A stretch of DNA of 64,000 nucleotides from Amphiura filiformis (Eukaryota; Echinodermata; Ophiuroidea; Amphilepidida; Amphiuridae): positions 68,080,292 through 68,144,291 of the forward strand of contig NC_092628.1 of assembly GCF_039555335.1 (NCBI RefSeq). Direction: 5' to 3'. Under the pieces are notes generated by a model. The model worked only from the letters and a program-made list of their open reading frames with translations, ran no database searches and was not told the origin of the DNA. Both the position numbers and the translations under genes were made by a program. Positions within the stretch are counted from its first letter, which is position 1; each line of letters opens with the position of its first letter. This document shows positions 47,401-59,034 of the stretch, in pieces.

Positions 47401-50400
47401 ATTACAGTAGATATGTCTACAAAGGTCAGTAATAATGTAACCAGGCGGGTATAAGGAGCATAAGATTCCATTCAGACCTTTCCACAATGCCCTCAAATGA
47501 TACTTTGTTCTGATGTAAGTGGATAGACTTTCTCACTAGGAATTCATAGGGTGTAGTATTTCTACGACACCGGCACAGTACCGGTGCGAGTGTGGGCGAG
47601 CATTCGTCAGAGTAACGTTGTCTCTGACTTCATCAGTGCATGGACCTGATTCAGGACTGCACGATGTCCGGGTACCGGGTATGTGATGAAGTCAGTGACA
47701 TATCTGACGAAAGCTCGACCACCACCACAGGGTCCGGCTGCTCCAGTGTGTCTCTGACTTCATCAGACACATCTGACATCGCGCAGTCCTGATGAAGTCA
47801 GAGACATATCTGACGAAAGTTCGACCACTCACACAGGGACCTTCTGCATCGGTACTGTGATAACCTAAGGCGTACTCGTAGCTAAACCTTAGATAGGGAA
47901 GGCCCGATTTCACCCTCTTGGGTATATTATACAGTATGCACCTGAAATTATTGGTACGGTTTATTTCACATACAGCCTGTCTCAAAAAAAATTGTGCAAG
48001 TGAAAAGCACCCTCTTTGGCAATTAGAAAATACCGTTGTGGAATAATGCTTACATCAACGTCACGGGCGCAGTCTTAGCTCTCAAATGGCGTTTGTTCTG
48101 TTCAATTTGCTTGTTCCAATTTCGAGATATGTTTATTTATCAACGAAAGGGTAAAATCACAATTGTGCCACTTTTACTAGTGAAGAGAGCTGTACATGTA
48201 AATAAATAATAGCTGATGTTGATGCGTCTAATGCACTTCCCCTTCGGGCGCATGCATTAGACGCATCAACATCAGCACGCGTGCATTATTTTTGTCTAAT
48301 ATCTCTCCCAACAAGTAATACGCGTTCATTAACCTATAACATGTATAAGTGCGCTATATTTTGTTTGTCTTTTAACATGTCTTAAGTGACTAAGAGAACA
48401 GTATTTACCATGATAAAATCATTGACATGCACATGTCTTTAATTTGACAGCAGCGTGTGCAATATTTATTTATCTTTTAATTTGTCGTAAGTGGAAAAAG
48501 AGAATCATCATTCCTGCATCATGATAAAACAGTAAAAACAGTCAAAAACATTTTTGTATTGTGTAATTGATGCATTCTTTTGATTTCACGACTCTCGATG
48601 CTATCACTGATTTACATGCAAAGCCCTCTTCACTAGTAAAAGTGGCACAATTGTGATTTTACCCTTTCGTCTTTAACTAATCATATCTCGAGATTAAAAC
48701 AAGCAAATTGAACGGAACAAACGGCATGTGAGAGCTAAGACTACGCCCTTGACGTTGATGTAAGCATTATGTCACAACGGTATTTTCTAATTGCCAGAGA
48801 GGGCACTTTTCACTTGCACAATTTTTTTTGAGACAGGCTGTATACGTACGAACTAGAAATGTCACGATTGTGCCGAATTTGTTTTTTTATTTTTTATGTT
48901 TGTTACACTGATGTTATTCCAACGTTTTCCGTCGTCGGTATGTCACCCGGGGGTACCGGGTATGTCATCGATTGTTATGGATTGCCGACACTGGCATACA
49001 TTTCTCGGGAACAATCTCTACCTAGACGGTAATTGTCGAAGTTGGCTATTTGTATAATATTTGAAGCTATTTGACTATAATTCATAGTAAACAAACACCT
49101 TATCAAAAATGAAATTTTATAGTTATCTGATAATCATGATAATGCACAATGATTGTGTTGCATGCGGTCATGAACCTGATCAATACAGAGTCAACATGTG
49201 TTGTTACTGGATTTTCTCTCAGGATTACTTCAATTTGTCATGTCTGTTAGGCCTAAATTGGTGAATTGGAATCGCAAAATATAGCTAAAAATATCCAATC
49301 AAAGAAATAAATCCTTTTGTTGAGAGTTACCTGTCTTAAGAACCTGCAATACAGAGTTATCGAACATTGGCCATTACTCTACAAAATTATTTCATTTGTG
49401 TGATATTGAAGATGTCAATCGAATACGTTCATGCCTAGTTTCGAGCCAGACGATCACCGTGCTTACCTCATATTGCAGGATATCTCCATTAGGGTTCCTT
49501 GGTTCGTCCCATATTAGAGTGATGTTATGTTTATTTATTTCTAGCACTGTCAAGTTGGTTGGTTTATCTGACACTATGAGGATGCAAAAACGCAACAACA
49601 TTCAAACACGAAACAACATTATATAAAACACCCACGACGACAAACAAATAATACAAATTATTACAAAAATGATAAGAAATGCGCCCAATCATTAGGGAAG
49701 AAACAAGCCGAAAGCAGAATAAAAACCACATTTCTTTTTTTTTCACGTTTGAATCATATTTTGAAAAACAAATTGGCAAATTCTGTATTAGTATCAAATC
49801 AATATCAATTAATACGCAATACAAAGTTTACAAAATCGTCAAAAACATCAGCTGTCTTGTAAGTTGCAGATCAGCAAGGTTCGCGTCTTAACCCGAACCC
49901 TCTTGAACCACTTGAGCGGGCCGTTCAACACATAGGCTATCATGGCTATAGGACACCTCCAACCAAACCAACCCGGGAGGAGCGAAGAAACGCAATTATA
50001 AAGGATCTACGGTATCTTTGGAAAGGAAATGACACAAAGATCCCAACCATCAGAATTTGGGGAAAGAGCGGAATTATATATTTTCGTATTTGGTTGCGCG
50101 AGAACAGGGTGGATATTGGCAGAATAAGGTGGCAGAAAAAGACAAGTCAAAGACGGCATTCAAGACACCGTTCGGCTTATTTGAGTGCAATCGAATGCCA
50201 GTTGGCTTCACGAATGCACCTGCAACTTTTCAGAGATTGATGGAACGTTGTATATGGGAGACCTCAATCTGAAAAAATGTATACTCTATACTTGGATGAT
50301 ATCATCGTGTATTCAAGGACATTTCAATCCTTGAAATAGTCTCCAACATTGGCTATTTTGAAACATGGACTTTTATACCACAATTGACTAACTACCGTTT

Positions 50401-52721
50401 TAGGGTATCTGTCTGTTTTTATGGGTCTGTTGTACTGTCCTGTCTGTCCATACCCATTTACTTTGCACAAGATATCTATCTGGTTTAATGATTCAATATA
50501 ATTATATTTCTTTTCATTTTTATGAAATCTTTGGGCCAGAGCAGTGCATGTACATTGGATGAATATCATCATGGCCAGTTTTGAACATTGAATGCCTCAT
50601 AAGATTATGTCTATCATAATGTTACAATTTAAAAGACTTTTTTTTAAAAATCTTACCACCATCAATGGCTCCTCTAGTCAATGTTTGTGTCCAGTTACTG
50701 ACTGCTGTAGTGTTGCATTCTGGCATGTCGCAACATATGGAGCGAATCTGCGGATAAATTCAGACAGGACAATAAAGCTACAATGTTTGCATACACTATA
50801 TGTCTCATATAAGCTAATAAATGAATGCGATCTGTTCCGTTTTGTAAATATTTTATTTATTAAAAGCAGAATTGTTAATAGACAATAGTATTATTGTACT
50901 GATTTTGTTCAACGTGCTGATGTGAGCTGATGATGCTATCGAACATTGTCGAATATCTAAAGAGTAACTGCTTTAACTATGTTATTGCAAGAACTTGACT
51001 ATGTCTATGTAATTTTATGTTAGATACAACATGTTTAATACCTGAAACGAATAGTAATGTCGAAGTTGTAGTCCATTCAGATCATGTCTGATATAAGTCC
51101 CATTGTCATCATCATCACGGTGAATAGCTCCTGACACATTCACCAAACAAGAGGAAGAATCAAATTTGTTAACCAACCAGTATCTGATTTCAAACGACGA
51201 TATAGAATCGAGGATGGGTTCTGTCTCGTCATTGTTTCCTTGGTATTGCCATTGGATGGTGATGGAAGTATTGGCTGCGTTAGGGAATGTGACATTTTCT
51301 GGAGCCTGACACGGTTTTCCAAAAGGTCCGGCAGTTGCTGAATTGGTATGGAGAATATGATGATAATGATAGAAGTGTATATTGTGGCAAGATGAAATGT
51401 ATTATATAATTATCTTCACTAAAGATGCTAAGCGATGATGTAGCCAACAGCAATGATTTTGAGCTGGTACTTTTTTGAAAGTAAAAAGAACAGCACCACC
51501 GAAACAAACGCGCAGAGGTTAGAGCATGGCCGGGCTATTTCAAGGAAAACTACCACTATGCAGTATGCACAGAGAATGGGTAGTCCACAGAACAGAAGTC
51601 AAGGTATTCACTAATGGAGCTATGGAGCTTATGGTAACTTACAGGCTCCAACGCTATACGACGTTGTGATATGAGTCTTGGGTATAGCCAGCCACAAAAT
51701 ATGATGACAATTGACAAATTAGGAGCGCATCGGCGCATTTGAAAATAGGGTGCTACAGGCGATTTATATCCTAAAGCTTCCTGACAAGACAAAAAAACAC
51801 ACAACTAAGTGCTGGCGAAAATTGGTTCCGATTTGGTAGTGAGAAGCTAGAGATATGAAGCTAAGATATTCTGGACACAGGGGACTGAAGAGGAAAGCAA
51901 ATGGGAAGGTCGTTTTCGGCAGTCTGTAGATGCAGAGATTTAACTAAGCTCGGATAGCGTATAGGCACAGTGGAGAAAGTATGAGAGCTGCAACATGGCA
52001 AGGGATATGTGAATTGATGGCGAGCTTTTATTGAAATGGCTATATTAATAGTGCTGACAAATGGCAAATATCCAATTTGAATCTTTTTTTTTATCAGAGA
52101 TGTGTAAAAATATATGCAAACGTAATACAATTGACGCACTGTGACCGGGAAAAACCACGCGAGGCATACAAGTTGGACATTTGCGTGCATGGCGGTGGTT
52201 TATACTCGTATCTTGCAATGTCGTCTTGCCATGTACCGGTTCTAGTAATAAGGATGAAGGTGGAACTGCTTTTCAGTGATGATGATAATTATCAAATAAA
52301 GAAAACGATGAAGACGGCGATGGTGATGACGATGGTGATAACGATGACGACGACGACAATGATGATGTTAGCGATTTTCGCTTAAAATGGTCAGACCTGG
52401 GCACAATGGTGTAACAAACGAAAGAACCTCCGTAAGCCATTTCAATCTATCGCCCAGTTATCTTTTTACCCCCATTTACATGTTTACAGTCTTAATCAAA
52501 CGAGGCACAATTCTAGAATTTCTTAGCATATCCAATTTTATTATTGACAACTCACAAGCCAACGTTTGCTATTCTAATCAAACACAATTCAATGGAAGAA
52601 AGTGATTATAGAAAGAGGAACACAAACCGTGAGTCTGAGACGCAAAGAAAGCACAGATAAAAACAACGAGCACCATCTTCAGCGTGAAGCGAACACGAAA
52701 ATGTCTCGGAACATCCGGCAT
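35447..52721 (-). CDS. Receptor tyrosine pseudokinase with two fibronectin type III domains
   Basis: Single-pass plasma-membrane receptor, 645 residues in 15 coding exons: 52721-52628, 51337-51042, 50747-50657, 49567-49467, 47351-47156, 43920-43775, 42569-42362, 42162-42052, 41753-41602, 40521-40411, 40216-40137, 39977-39937, 39549-39453, 37817-37718, 35560-35447. All junctions are GT-AG and in phase. Residues 1-31 are a signal peptide (MVLVVFICAFFASQTH). Fibronectin type III domains lie at about 36-161 and 162-259, with many N-glycosylation sites. A transmembrane helix spans 264-289, followed by RRK. The kinase fold is at about 335-608: Lys (AIK, 374) and alpha-C Glu (391) are kept. The glycine loop is absent, HRD is HRN (470), DFG is GFG (488), APE is RPK; SDIWSYGVILWE is normal. 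Nearest by eye to the FGFR/Tie/RET group. Catalysis is predicted lost; the intact frame argues for a working protein. The tail is acidic. Confidence 0.88.
35908..35942 (+). repeat. Triple short repeat 'aaacgtataa'
   Basis: Three tandem copies of about 12 bp reading 'aaacgtataaa' lie in the last receptor intron. A minor simple repeat. Confidence 0.7.
36569..36677 (+). pseudogene. tRNA-like sequence (tRNA-Ile-UAU type or SINE head)
   Basis: TTGCTCAATCGGTTAGCGCG is a good A box/D arm and GTTCGAGTCCC is a good B box/T loop. The segment 'cttata' falls where the UAU anticodon of intron-bearing tRNA-Ile would be, with a long insert after it. Acceptor and T stems do not pair well, so a working tRNA is unlikely. 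The T-rich sequence that follows could be the tail of a tRNA-derived SINE. Confidence 0.5.
37271..37626. repeat. 178-bp tandem duplication in the last receptor intron
   Basis: Two copies starting GGGATGGATTGTAGGTGGGC at 37271 and 37449 differ at about one base, so the duplication is recent or could be an assembly effect. Confidence 0.93.
38842..39000. mobile_element. Fold-back element of about 160 bp
   Basis: The arms AAATAAAGGG...CCTTTACACG...AATAATGTGTCC and their inverted copy surround a second palindrome 'aataatgggttcggct' / 'gcctcacccattatt'. The whole piece folds on itself. Class is uncertain; no target duplication was resolved. Confidence 0.7.
39079..39434. mobile_element. hAT-type MITE next to a receptor exon
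   Basis: The ends TAAAGCCAAGAATTCTCCGC and, inverted, TAAAGCCAAGAATTTTCTGC are flanked by GGTTAAGG at 39071-39078 and 39435-39442, a perfect 8-bp duplication. The interior repeats 'gcggaa' words. It stops about 10 bp short of the 5' splice site region of the exon at 39453-39549. Confidence 0.85.
41056..41444. mobile_element. hAT-type element, 389 bp, in a receptor intron
   Basis: Long inverted ends begin CCCGGTCCCCGCACTC. ATCTGCCT lies at 41048-41055 and 41445-41452, a perfect 8-bp duplication. Four internal blocks alternate 'ttcgcgaaat' with 'aaaagggggtgtttt', so the interior is itself repetitive. Open frames across it are artefacts of the repeat. Confidence 0.9.
42834..43130. repeat. Direct repeat of about 55 bp, 245 bp apart
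   Basis: The block 'agtacaacattgttatcaaa' followed by 'gtgcgcttaccggtaacagg' occurs near 42834 and again near 43079. The DNA between and before is CA-rich. Confidence 0.8.
43490..43690 (-). mobile_element. LINE reverse-transcriptase fragment
   Basis: The minus strand reads ISTLKPGKAIGLDNIS, then EARKWLLQLFNQCLATHKLP and WKKAHVTALLKPGKDPSE. This is the conserved N-terminal part of a non-LTR retrotransposon reverse transcriptase. Only about 65 codons remain; both sides are lost. Confidence 0.85.
44281..44472 (+). repeat. Minisatellite A, 32 bp x 6
   Basis: The unit CACTATGAAGTCCCGGTGGC followed by 'gagttacagtaa' starts every 32 bp from 44281, with a seventh decayed unit after 44472. The counterpart in copy 2 is at about 46725-46955, inverted. 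Confidence 0.93.
44937..45184 (+). repeat. Minisatellite B, 31 bp x 8
   Basis: The unit GGACTTTCCGGAAATTCACA followed by 'actcgcc' plus four variable bases starts every 31 bp from 44937. The inverted counterpart in copy 2 is at about 46060-46300. Confidence 0.93.
45288..45974. other. Unique spacer between the two inverted elements
   Basis: About 690 bp of ordinary-composition intron DNA. No exon, target signature or repeat is recognised with confidence. Confidence 0.4.
45984..47062 (-). mobile_element. GGCGAGTT-rich element, copy 2, opposite orientation
   Basis: Same element as 44174-45278 but inverted: starts GAGAACAGGTTATTGG and ends 'aaaacatgctctc'. Flanks ATCTGATGG (45975-45983) and GTCTGATGG (47063-47071) agree at 8 of 9 positions. 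The different target duplication shows an insertion independent of copy 1. Both minisatellites are present with different unit numbers and point mutations. Confidence 0.85.
47585..47835. repeat. Imperfect palindromic repeat
   Basis: The words 'gtctctgacttcatcag' and 'ctgatgaagtcagagacat' alternate twice on opposite strands, together with 'atctgacgaaag' and 'tcgaccac'. This is a small cluster of inverted repeats beside, not inside, the element at 47973. Confidence 0.7.
47973..48840. mobile_element. TA-flanked transposon with inverted ends of about 200 bp
   Basis: Begins CAGCCTGTCTCAAAAAAA and ends with the inverted form, flanked by TA. The similarity continues inward for about 200 bp ('cttttactagtgaagag' on the left against the inverse on the right). 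The middle contains a separate perfect palindrome (about 48227-48291, arms of 24 bp, 'gctgatgttgatgcgtctaa'). No transposase. Lies in a receptor intron. Confidence 0.85.
50080..50330 (+). mobile_element. Ty3/Gypsy retrotransposon reverse-transcriptase fossil
   Basis: A short stretch of plus-strand sequence resembles the reverse-transcriptase core of Ty3/Gypsy LTR retrotransposons (GYWQ, KTAFKTPFG and NAPATFQRLMER words, and a YLDD-type region). No LTRs, capsid, protease or integrase parts were recognised on either side. It is a broken, old remnant within a receptor intron. Confidence 0.85.
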
Positions 52722-52987
52722 TTATGAAATTCGTCTTGTAATAAACACAGTAATACTTCTACATATTGGGCTATGGAAATTACTTTGAAATTATTTTGAT
52801 GGACTTTGCCCCCGATTCAAAGTAACATGTGTTGAGATACTGATAACAGATCAAACTTTCACTGGCATTGTAGTGTGGCAGGCAGATAATGACTGCTATA
52901 TAATATAGCTTCTTTTTTTATTAAACATTATTTGTCATTTTTTAACAAAATATGATGTTTGCAATGAGACATAATAATGCATGTTAA

Positions 52988-55575
52988 GGATGCACACAGG
53001 ATCACTGAAGTGTTACATGGCCAAAATTGAGTTTTCATCATTAATGTCATCTTCAAACCGTATTTTATCTTGTCATTAATAGATTTTAAAGAAATCTTAC
53101 AATTTGAACCATAAGAAAAGCTATTTTAAAGACCCTTTTTCATTAAAAATTCGTCAAAATGCAAAAGCAAATAAATCATTGTTTTCCCGCAATATATCGC
53201 GTTCTCGAAACGCGTACTGCTGCGTACAGCTAGCAAAGACACGCACACATGATAAACTGGATGGGCGAGGTGATTGCTGATTGAGGCGCTGGAGTCGCCA
53301 ATCGCGATCACTACCGTATTTTATCGTATTGATCTCTTCCAAGGTAGGTAAAGCTTGCACCATTGCATTGCGAAACTGCGGGCCGACAGACCACCACCGT
53401 CCCCATCCTAGAATCAGTAGGCCTACTCGATAAATTTCGCCAAAAAAAGTGCTGATATAGTGGTATAAATTAGAGGTTTTTTATATGAACATAATTTAGT
53501 GAATTTTTTGTTTGTTTTTATTTTGTTTTTCAAGTTTCATTCTGAACTTGAAAAGATGAAATTTATCTGTAAGAAGTAGTTACCCGTAAGAAGCCCTGTA
53601 ATGATGACGCAATCTGGTAGATACGATAGAAAACGTAGGCCCTAACTATTTTGCTAGTAGGCTAGACTTAGCCCGTACATCATTAGGCTTATTGTTTTAT
53701 GTTTAAAATTTGTTTTATTTCATTCATTCATTCATTCATTCATTTCATTGTTATTATTTGATTTACCAAGTTGGTGTAGTTGGACAAGAATATAGGCCTA
53801 TTACTAGTATATTAGCTTATAATTATGCAGTCCCAGCCTTGGTTCGGGGGCCTCTGCGGTCGTTCAGTCTCGTCTTAATTTTGAAGACCATAAAAATAGG
53901 CAAGCAGTTACTACCGGTAGGCCTATATTAGATACCTAAGGCCCTGAATAATGTTTCAAAGTGTTATTAAAACACGGATTTAAGATTCGTTTTCGAACGT
54001 TCTCTCTCCTGATTGATTATGATTGCGATAAAAGCTTTTGGTTTTACAACACTTTTTGCGAATGTTTTGGCCGAATACCTTTTTATTTGCAATGTTTGCC
54101 TGGTTTTCAACTTTCACGTTTATAATGTTTTCTGCATACTTTAAAAGGTAAACTGCTTTAAAGCATTTTTCGTGAATGTTTTCATGCAGTGTTTTAAAAC
54201 GCTCTTTACAGCATGATGCCTATACGGTAGGCCTACTGCATCAACCACAATCTAATTTAAAGCCACAAGTGTTCCGTTTTCTACTTTTGAAATTCGGTTT
54301 TGTTAGGCTATGTCAATTTCCGTGTTTTTCAGTTTTCTTGTGACCTCTCCGTGTTTTGCCCGTTTAACATAATATATAGGCCTACTTTTTGTCCGTTTTA
54401 CAAGAAGTTTATTCAAGACATATTACAACTTTTACCCCAATTTTTACACGTTTATTTGATTGAAAACAACAACAGACACACTTTTTTTTTTTTTTTTTTG
54501 TTGTATTTTATTCACTTTTTATGCGGTACAAAATATTTTACAACTTTATTGTAGCTTTAGGCCTATAATAGGCCTATGACCTTTGTACGTGTTTGATATT
54601 CCGTAAAAAGTTAAAAATAAAATGAACAGGACAAAATTGTGCTTAAATAATCATGGTTTCGTTCGCGGCAACACTACCATGCACTGTGCAACTTATTCGC
54701 GTAACCTGTCTGTCTGTCCGCGCGCCCTGTCGCTTCTCAAACGCTGACGCGACGCCGCGGCGCGCCGCGGCCTTGCCGGAAGCTCTGCTGCACCATGGAA
54801 ACAAGACTGCAGTAAATAAAATGATTACACCATGTGGATAAATATCTGCCGAATGTGCACGGATAATTTAGTAAAATTGTATATTTTACCTTCTAAATCA
54901 CCAAAAAATGCCAATCTGCTGCAGTTGGACGCCCCTCCTCATTTTCTAACTTGACCAAACGTCACAAGTCACCGGAATATATATTTATGGAATAATCTTC
55001 AAAATGGACCTAAAATCCGCTGTATTTTTCTAAATCGCGATTTTCGGCAAGTTCACTTTTGACCACTTTTAACCATTTTGGTCCGCCATAGCGTCTAAAT
55101 GAAGCATCACTGAGGTAAGTTTTTAAGTCAAACGTTTAGATATGGCCAAAATCTAGATAGTGTTTTTTCATTTTGTTAAATTAGGGCCTAGAACTTTTTT
55201 ATCACCCATGATTCAAAAATTTGAACACGGGTCATACGTTTTTACTGATTGTTTGCCTATATTTTAAAAACTAAGCAAAATTTCGAAAAAATAAAAAAAC
55301 ACTTTCTTGATTTATTTGTCTAAATTAATAAAATTCATGTTTTACAATTTTTGATTTTCAAATAATTTTTTTATGGCGGACCAAAAAATTTTGGTCAAAA
55401 ATGCCGTTTTTGGGATTTTCTCGAAAATTGTACTTTTTGACCCAAAACTGACATTTTAAATGGATTGATGAGCTCATTTCCGTTCAAAAAATGTATACTT
55501 TTATATACTTTACATAAATAGTTTTCGAGTTATGAGGTGAATAATAATGGATAATTAGTGATCCTGTGTGCCTCC
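52988..55575. mobile_element. TTAA-flanked element, 2.6 kb, upstream of the receptor gene
   Basis: TTAA at 52984-52987 and 55576-55579 brackets inverted ends GGATGCACACAGGATCACT and GGAGGCACACAGGATCACT. The interior has no transposase frame. It includes a very GC-rich patch near 54720-54790 ('gacgccgcggcgcgccgcgg') and AT-rich repeats near 55010-55560, and may be composite. It ends about 265 bp upstream of the receptor start codon. Confidence 0.72.
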
Positions 55576-55989
55576 TTAATGTTTAGAAAACAAAGAAATA
55601 AGCAGAGCCAAGTAAGAGTATGTTGAAAGAAAAACGCCGATGCATTAAGATTCGAATTGTGATTACAATGTAAACACCCATTGTGCATTTGAAAAAGGAT
55701 TATGTTCAGTATAGGCTATTGTTCGACTATTTGCCGACTAGCATAGATCATTAACCAAATGATTATACTTCAGTTAATTAATAATTAAATAATTGTCAAC
55801 TCATAATCATAACACATTTATGCATAGAGTGCTTTACAACCCCAATCTCAAATCCGCAATTTAGTTGCAAACATTTGCAATCAAGGTCATTACTGATGTG
55901 TCATACGTCATGTACGTTGAAGCGCTTTTGCTTTATTATAAGCTTTTATAGTCAATTTATAACGAAATGTTTCCTCCAAATAAAGAAGT

Positions 55990-56868
55990 CTACAGTTCTG
56001 GTAATAAAGTATTCTGGTTGCAATCTATTAGTGGCACTTGCTCGTAGTTAGGCTTAATGCGTTCTTTGTAAAGTTTATTGTAAAACGGCATACTCTTAGC
56101 GGCAAAGTGACAAACGTCTGGTGACAGTACATCCCAGCTAACAGCTTGAGGGGTGCCATCACGAAGTCCAGTACTTTTAAAGAGATTATGTTGCCATCCA
56201 AATATGTTATTCGCCTGGTAAAACGCCTCAGATACCTGCCAGTGCCAAGGCATTTGATCTAAAGCATCCCAAGACAACATATTGGCCTCATTGAATGGCA
56301 ACCCTATCTTCTGACAATAGAGTTGTATTGTTTTTCCAGGTTGAGCTACCAGATCATCAGCATCGATAACAATGGATGGTTGTTTAAGTTTTGTAGTAAC
56401 ATACTGATGCAGATCATATACCTCCTTGTAGCATCCTCCTTTGGGCAAGTACAATTTCAACTCATCATATCTAGTCTGCTTTATCGTCCTTTCCCAAGCG
56501 GCAAATACTTTGGCAGGATGGCGGATGATAAAAGTATGTTGGAATCCTTCCGGGAGTACATCGTACTTGGAATCCATAGCGTATGCAGGGTCCGTAAGCA
56601 GGACTAACTGTCTTCCTGAGCATGCTGACTCGATTTGGTTTTTCGCCCATTGATATGTGAATTTTTGGTCGTCGGCAACCGTGGAAATTTGTGGAATACG
56701 ATAGAGTGCTTGAGGTCCCAACATGGCGGCAGTCGAATAATGTTCAAACAACACGTGGATATCTGGTATCGTTGATAGGCTTCTTATTAATGCTGTGGAT
56801 AGGCAATGTGGAATGTACCATAGGGCGATTTTCTTACATTCTGTGGAAATCTGTCCAAGATCAGCCAT
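55990..56868 (-). CDS. Sulfotransferase-like protein, paralogue 1
   Basis: Predicted cytosolic P-loop protein of 292 residues, one coding exon. It resembles the sulfotransferase-fold family found in marine invertebrates, plants and fungi, where PAPS is the expected sulfate donor. 5' phosphosulfate-loop position: WYIPHCLSTALIRSL at about 17-31. 3'-phosphate site: FIIRHPAKVFAAWE near 132. Then IVIDADDLVAQP near 170 and LYCQKIGLPF. In paralogue 2 the loop reads VPRSLST; here Arg-Ser is His-Cys, so donor binding may be weakened. A 3' splice site at 56877-56878 just before the ATG implies a 5' UTR exon. No signal peptide or membrane segment. The acceptor substrate cannot be inferred. Confidence 0.85.
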   Translation of the reverse strand: MADLGQISTECKKIALWYIPHCLSTALIRSLSTIPDIHVLFEHYSTAAMLGPQALYRIPQISTVADDQKFTYQWAKNQIESACSGRQLVLLTDPAYAMDSKYDVLPEGFQHTFIIRHPAKVFAAWERTIKQTRYDELKLYLPKGGCYKEVYDLHQYVTTKLKQPSIVIDADDLVAQPGKTIQLYCQKIGLPFNEANMLSWDALDQMPWHWQVSEAFYQANNIFGWQHNLFKSTGLRDGTPQAVSWDVLSPDVCHFAAKSMPFYNKLYKERIKPNYEQVPLIDCNQNTLLPEL

Positions 56869-59034
56869 TGTGTGCTCTGTGTAAAAAAAATGAAAAATGA
56901 ATGGTTATTTATCTATGATGTATACCGGGGATGTATATCACGATTTTTGTGAGATTTTTAAGTTTGACAAAAAGAACAGACCTACTCTTAAGCTCTCTTA
57001 TAAGCTTAAGCTTCATCTTCGCAACATTTGCCTCATAGTAATAGATCCTTGTACTCGTACCGTATGATCCTTAAATGTTGAATTACACATGAACATTCCT
57101 ATTATAAAATCTATGTCTGACAATTAAAGCGCGTGTTCCACTAGTTGATGTTTTCTGGTGATTGCTGAAGACATAAAGATAGCCCCATCTCCATCTATTG
57201 CGTAATTATTGCATTATTAATAATGATATGTATTCATTACTTTGTTTTTCATGCAGCTATTTATTAATTTCGTAAACGTTGTAAATGCGCTACTGTAATG
57301 GTAGCTAGACAAGATTGTTTTCATCGGGCCAAGGGACCAAAGAAGACCAAGGTATCATTCAAGGGGGCTTACATTTGACGAAAATGGTTAGCAATGACCT
57401 AAAAATTCCTACATGGAGCCAGGGAGGAAAATGGGAACAAGGTGTTTCACAAGCGGCCTGTTCCCCTTACCCCTGGCTACGCCACTGAATACTGTACATT
57501 ATATAGAGCTACGTCAATTTGATAATTGATCATGGCAACATATCTATACTTCGCATAACTAGAAACAAAATGCTCCTTGTCATAATAATTTAGGTATGTC
57601 ACAGTGGCTGCACAATAATTCTGCTACACTGTGCATGCAAGCATAACAGTGAATTGAAAAGGGCGCGCTTCAAATTTGGCCAATTTTAGAAAACATCCAT
57701 GTCGATAAATGAATTTCTTCATATGCTTCATTTATCCAAATTGTTTAAATTTTTAATATATGGTGTGTGAAGCCTTTCCGAGGCTAACATCGGGTCCTTA
57801 AATAAAAAAATAGTTTTGTTTAAGAGCTACTGCCTGTTTTTATGGATTTTTGAAGATCGCTCATAAATCAGTAAATATAGGCCTGTTGAAGTAAAGGAAC
57901 TACCACCATTTAGCTGAAATACTAATCTTTCTTAGCATGTAAATTAATTCCGTTGACAACGAATGAAACACTTCCCTAAAACTAGTTGAAGCAAAACATT
58001 AATCAATTATATTTTTAGGGAGTAATTTTCCAAACCACAATAGCTCTAAGCCATTGTGTGTGTCCAAGGCCATACTATTTTTGCATACGCGGTACAGTAA
58101 AATGGCTTTTGCTTTTACCGATTATCCTCCCATGTTAATCCAGATGACAAAATGTTAATTTAAAGTCTCATTGCAACTGAATTTTAATTTTTACTTTTCG
58201 GACTTGGCTTTGAGTAATGGTGACACATACCATGTTTACAGTAAAAATGAAAAATATATTCCAGACACCGTCAAAATGTCAAACTTTTTATTTTTTTGTA
58301 TTGTTTTTAAATAATTAACTGCAGTTCATTTATTCAACCTCATAACAGGATCATACTTAAAAATTTATGATGAATGAACAGACGTTCATTAAATATTGAA
58401 AAAAACCTAAAATTACTCATGCCTAATTTGCATAATAATATCATAAATACATAATTAGCTGTAATTACCTAATTTGCATAATTAATTACTTTTTGTGTAT
58501 TTTTTGTTATCAATTGAAAGAACTTTGTATACACATGTGTGCAAAAAAACCCGCACCTTTATATCATGTACGATTTTCTATTGGCATCAATTTTGCATAT
58601 TAATTAGCTGAACTTAGTCATTTTTTGAGATTTAATTTGTCTGCAGATTGGCCGAAATTGCTAAAATAGTATATTTGGTTAATTTATTATAATTATTCAA
58701 TGATAGATTTTTTAATTTTGTTTTCTGTAACGAAGTCAGGAAAGATATGCATTTAACATGTGATATTTAAATTAACGCTGCTTTTTCAAGCAAGCGTCCA
58801 AATATACCTTCAAAATCTTAAAATGTGCCAATTTTGTCATTACAGCCATTTGTGGCAGGATTTCATTCCATCTAGGAGCATCTTTAAATTGACACTACGT
58901 CACAATGCATTGACCGATTTCAATTCTGTTTTTTGATTTTTGATGCTTTAATAAAGCTCAATAATGTAGGAACATTAAATAACATGTTTCTGCTGCGATT
59001 ATTTTTGAGGTGATATGCCTAATAATATACTTAC

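Noticed and set aside
47838-47941. Possible extra fibronectin-type exon (LPYLRFSYEYALGYHSTD)
   Set aside because: It has splice-like ends, but its phase does not fit between the flanking receptor exons, which already join directly inside one domain; it also overlaps palindromic repeats.
49330-49342. 13-bp micro-exon with splice-like borders
   Set aside because: Would break the reading phase between receptor exons 4 and 5; chance match.
51560-52080. Possible degenerate LINE 3' end in receptor intron 1
   Set aside because: A few words resemble the C-terminal block of non-LTR elements (KLRYSGHRGLKRKANGK), but too little to support a call.
54653-54841. 62-codon frame in the GC-rich patch
   Set aside because: Composition-driven; lies inside the TTAA-flanked element and shows no domain.
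56323-56900. Plus-strand frames inside the sulfotransferase-like gene
   Set aside because: Shadows of the clearly coding minus-strand frame.
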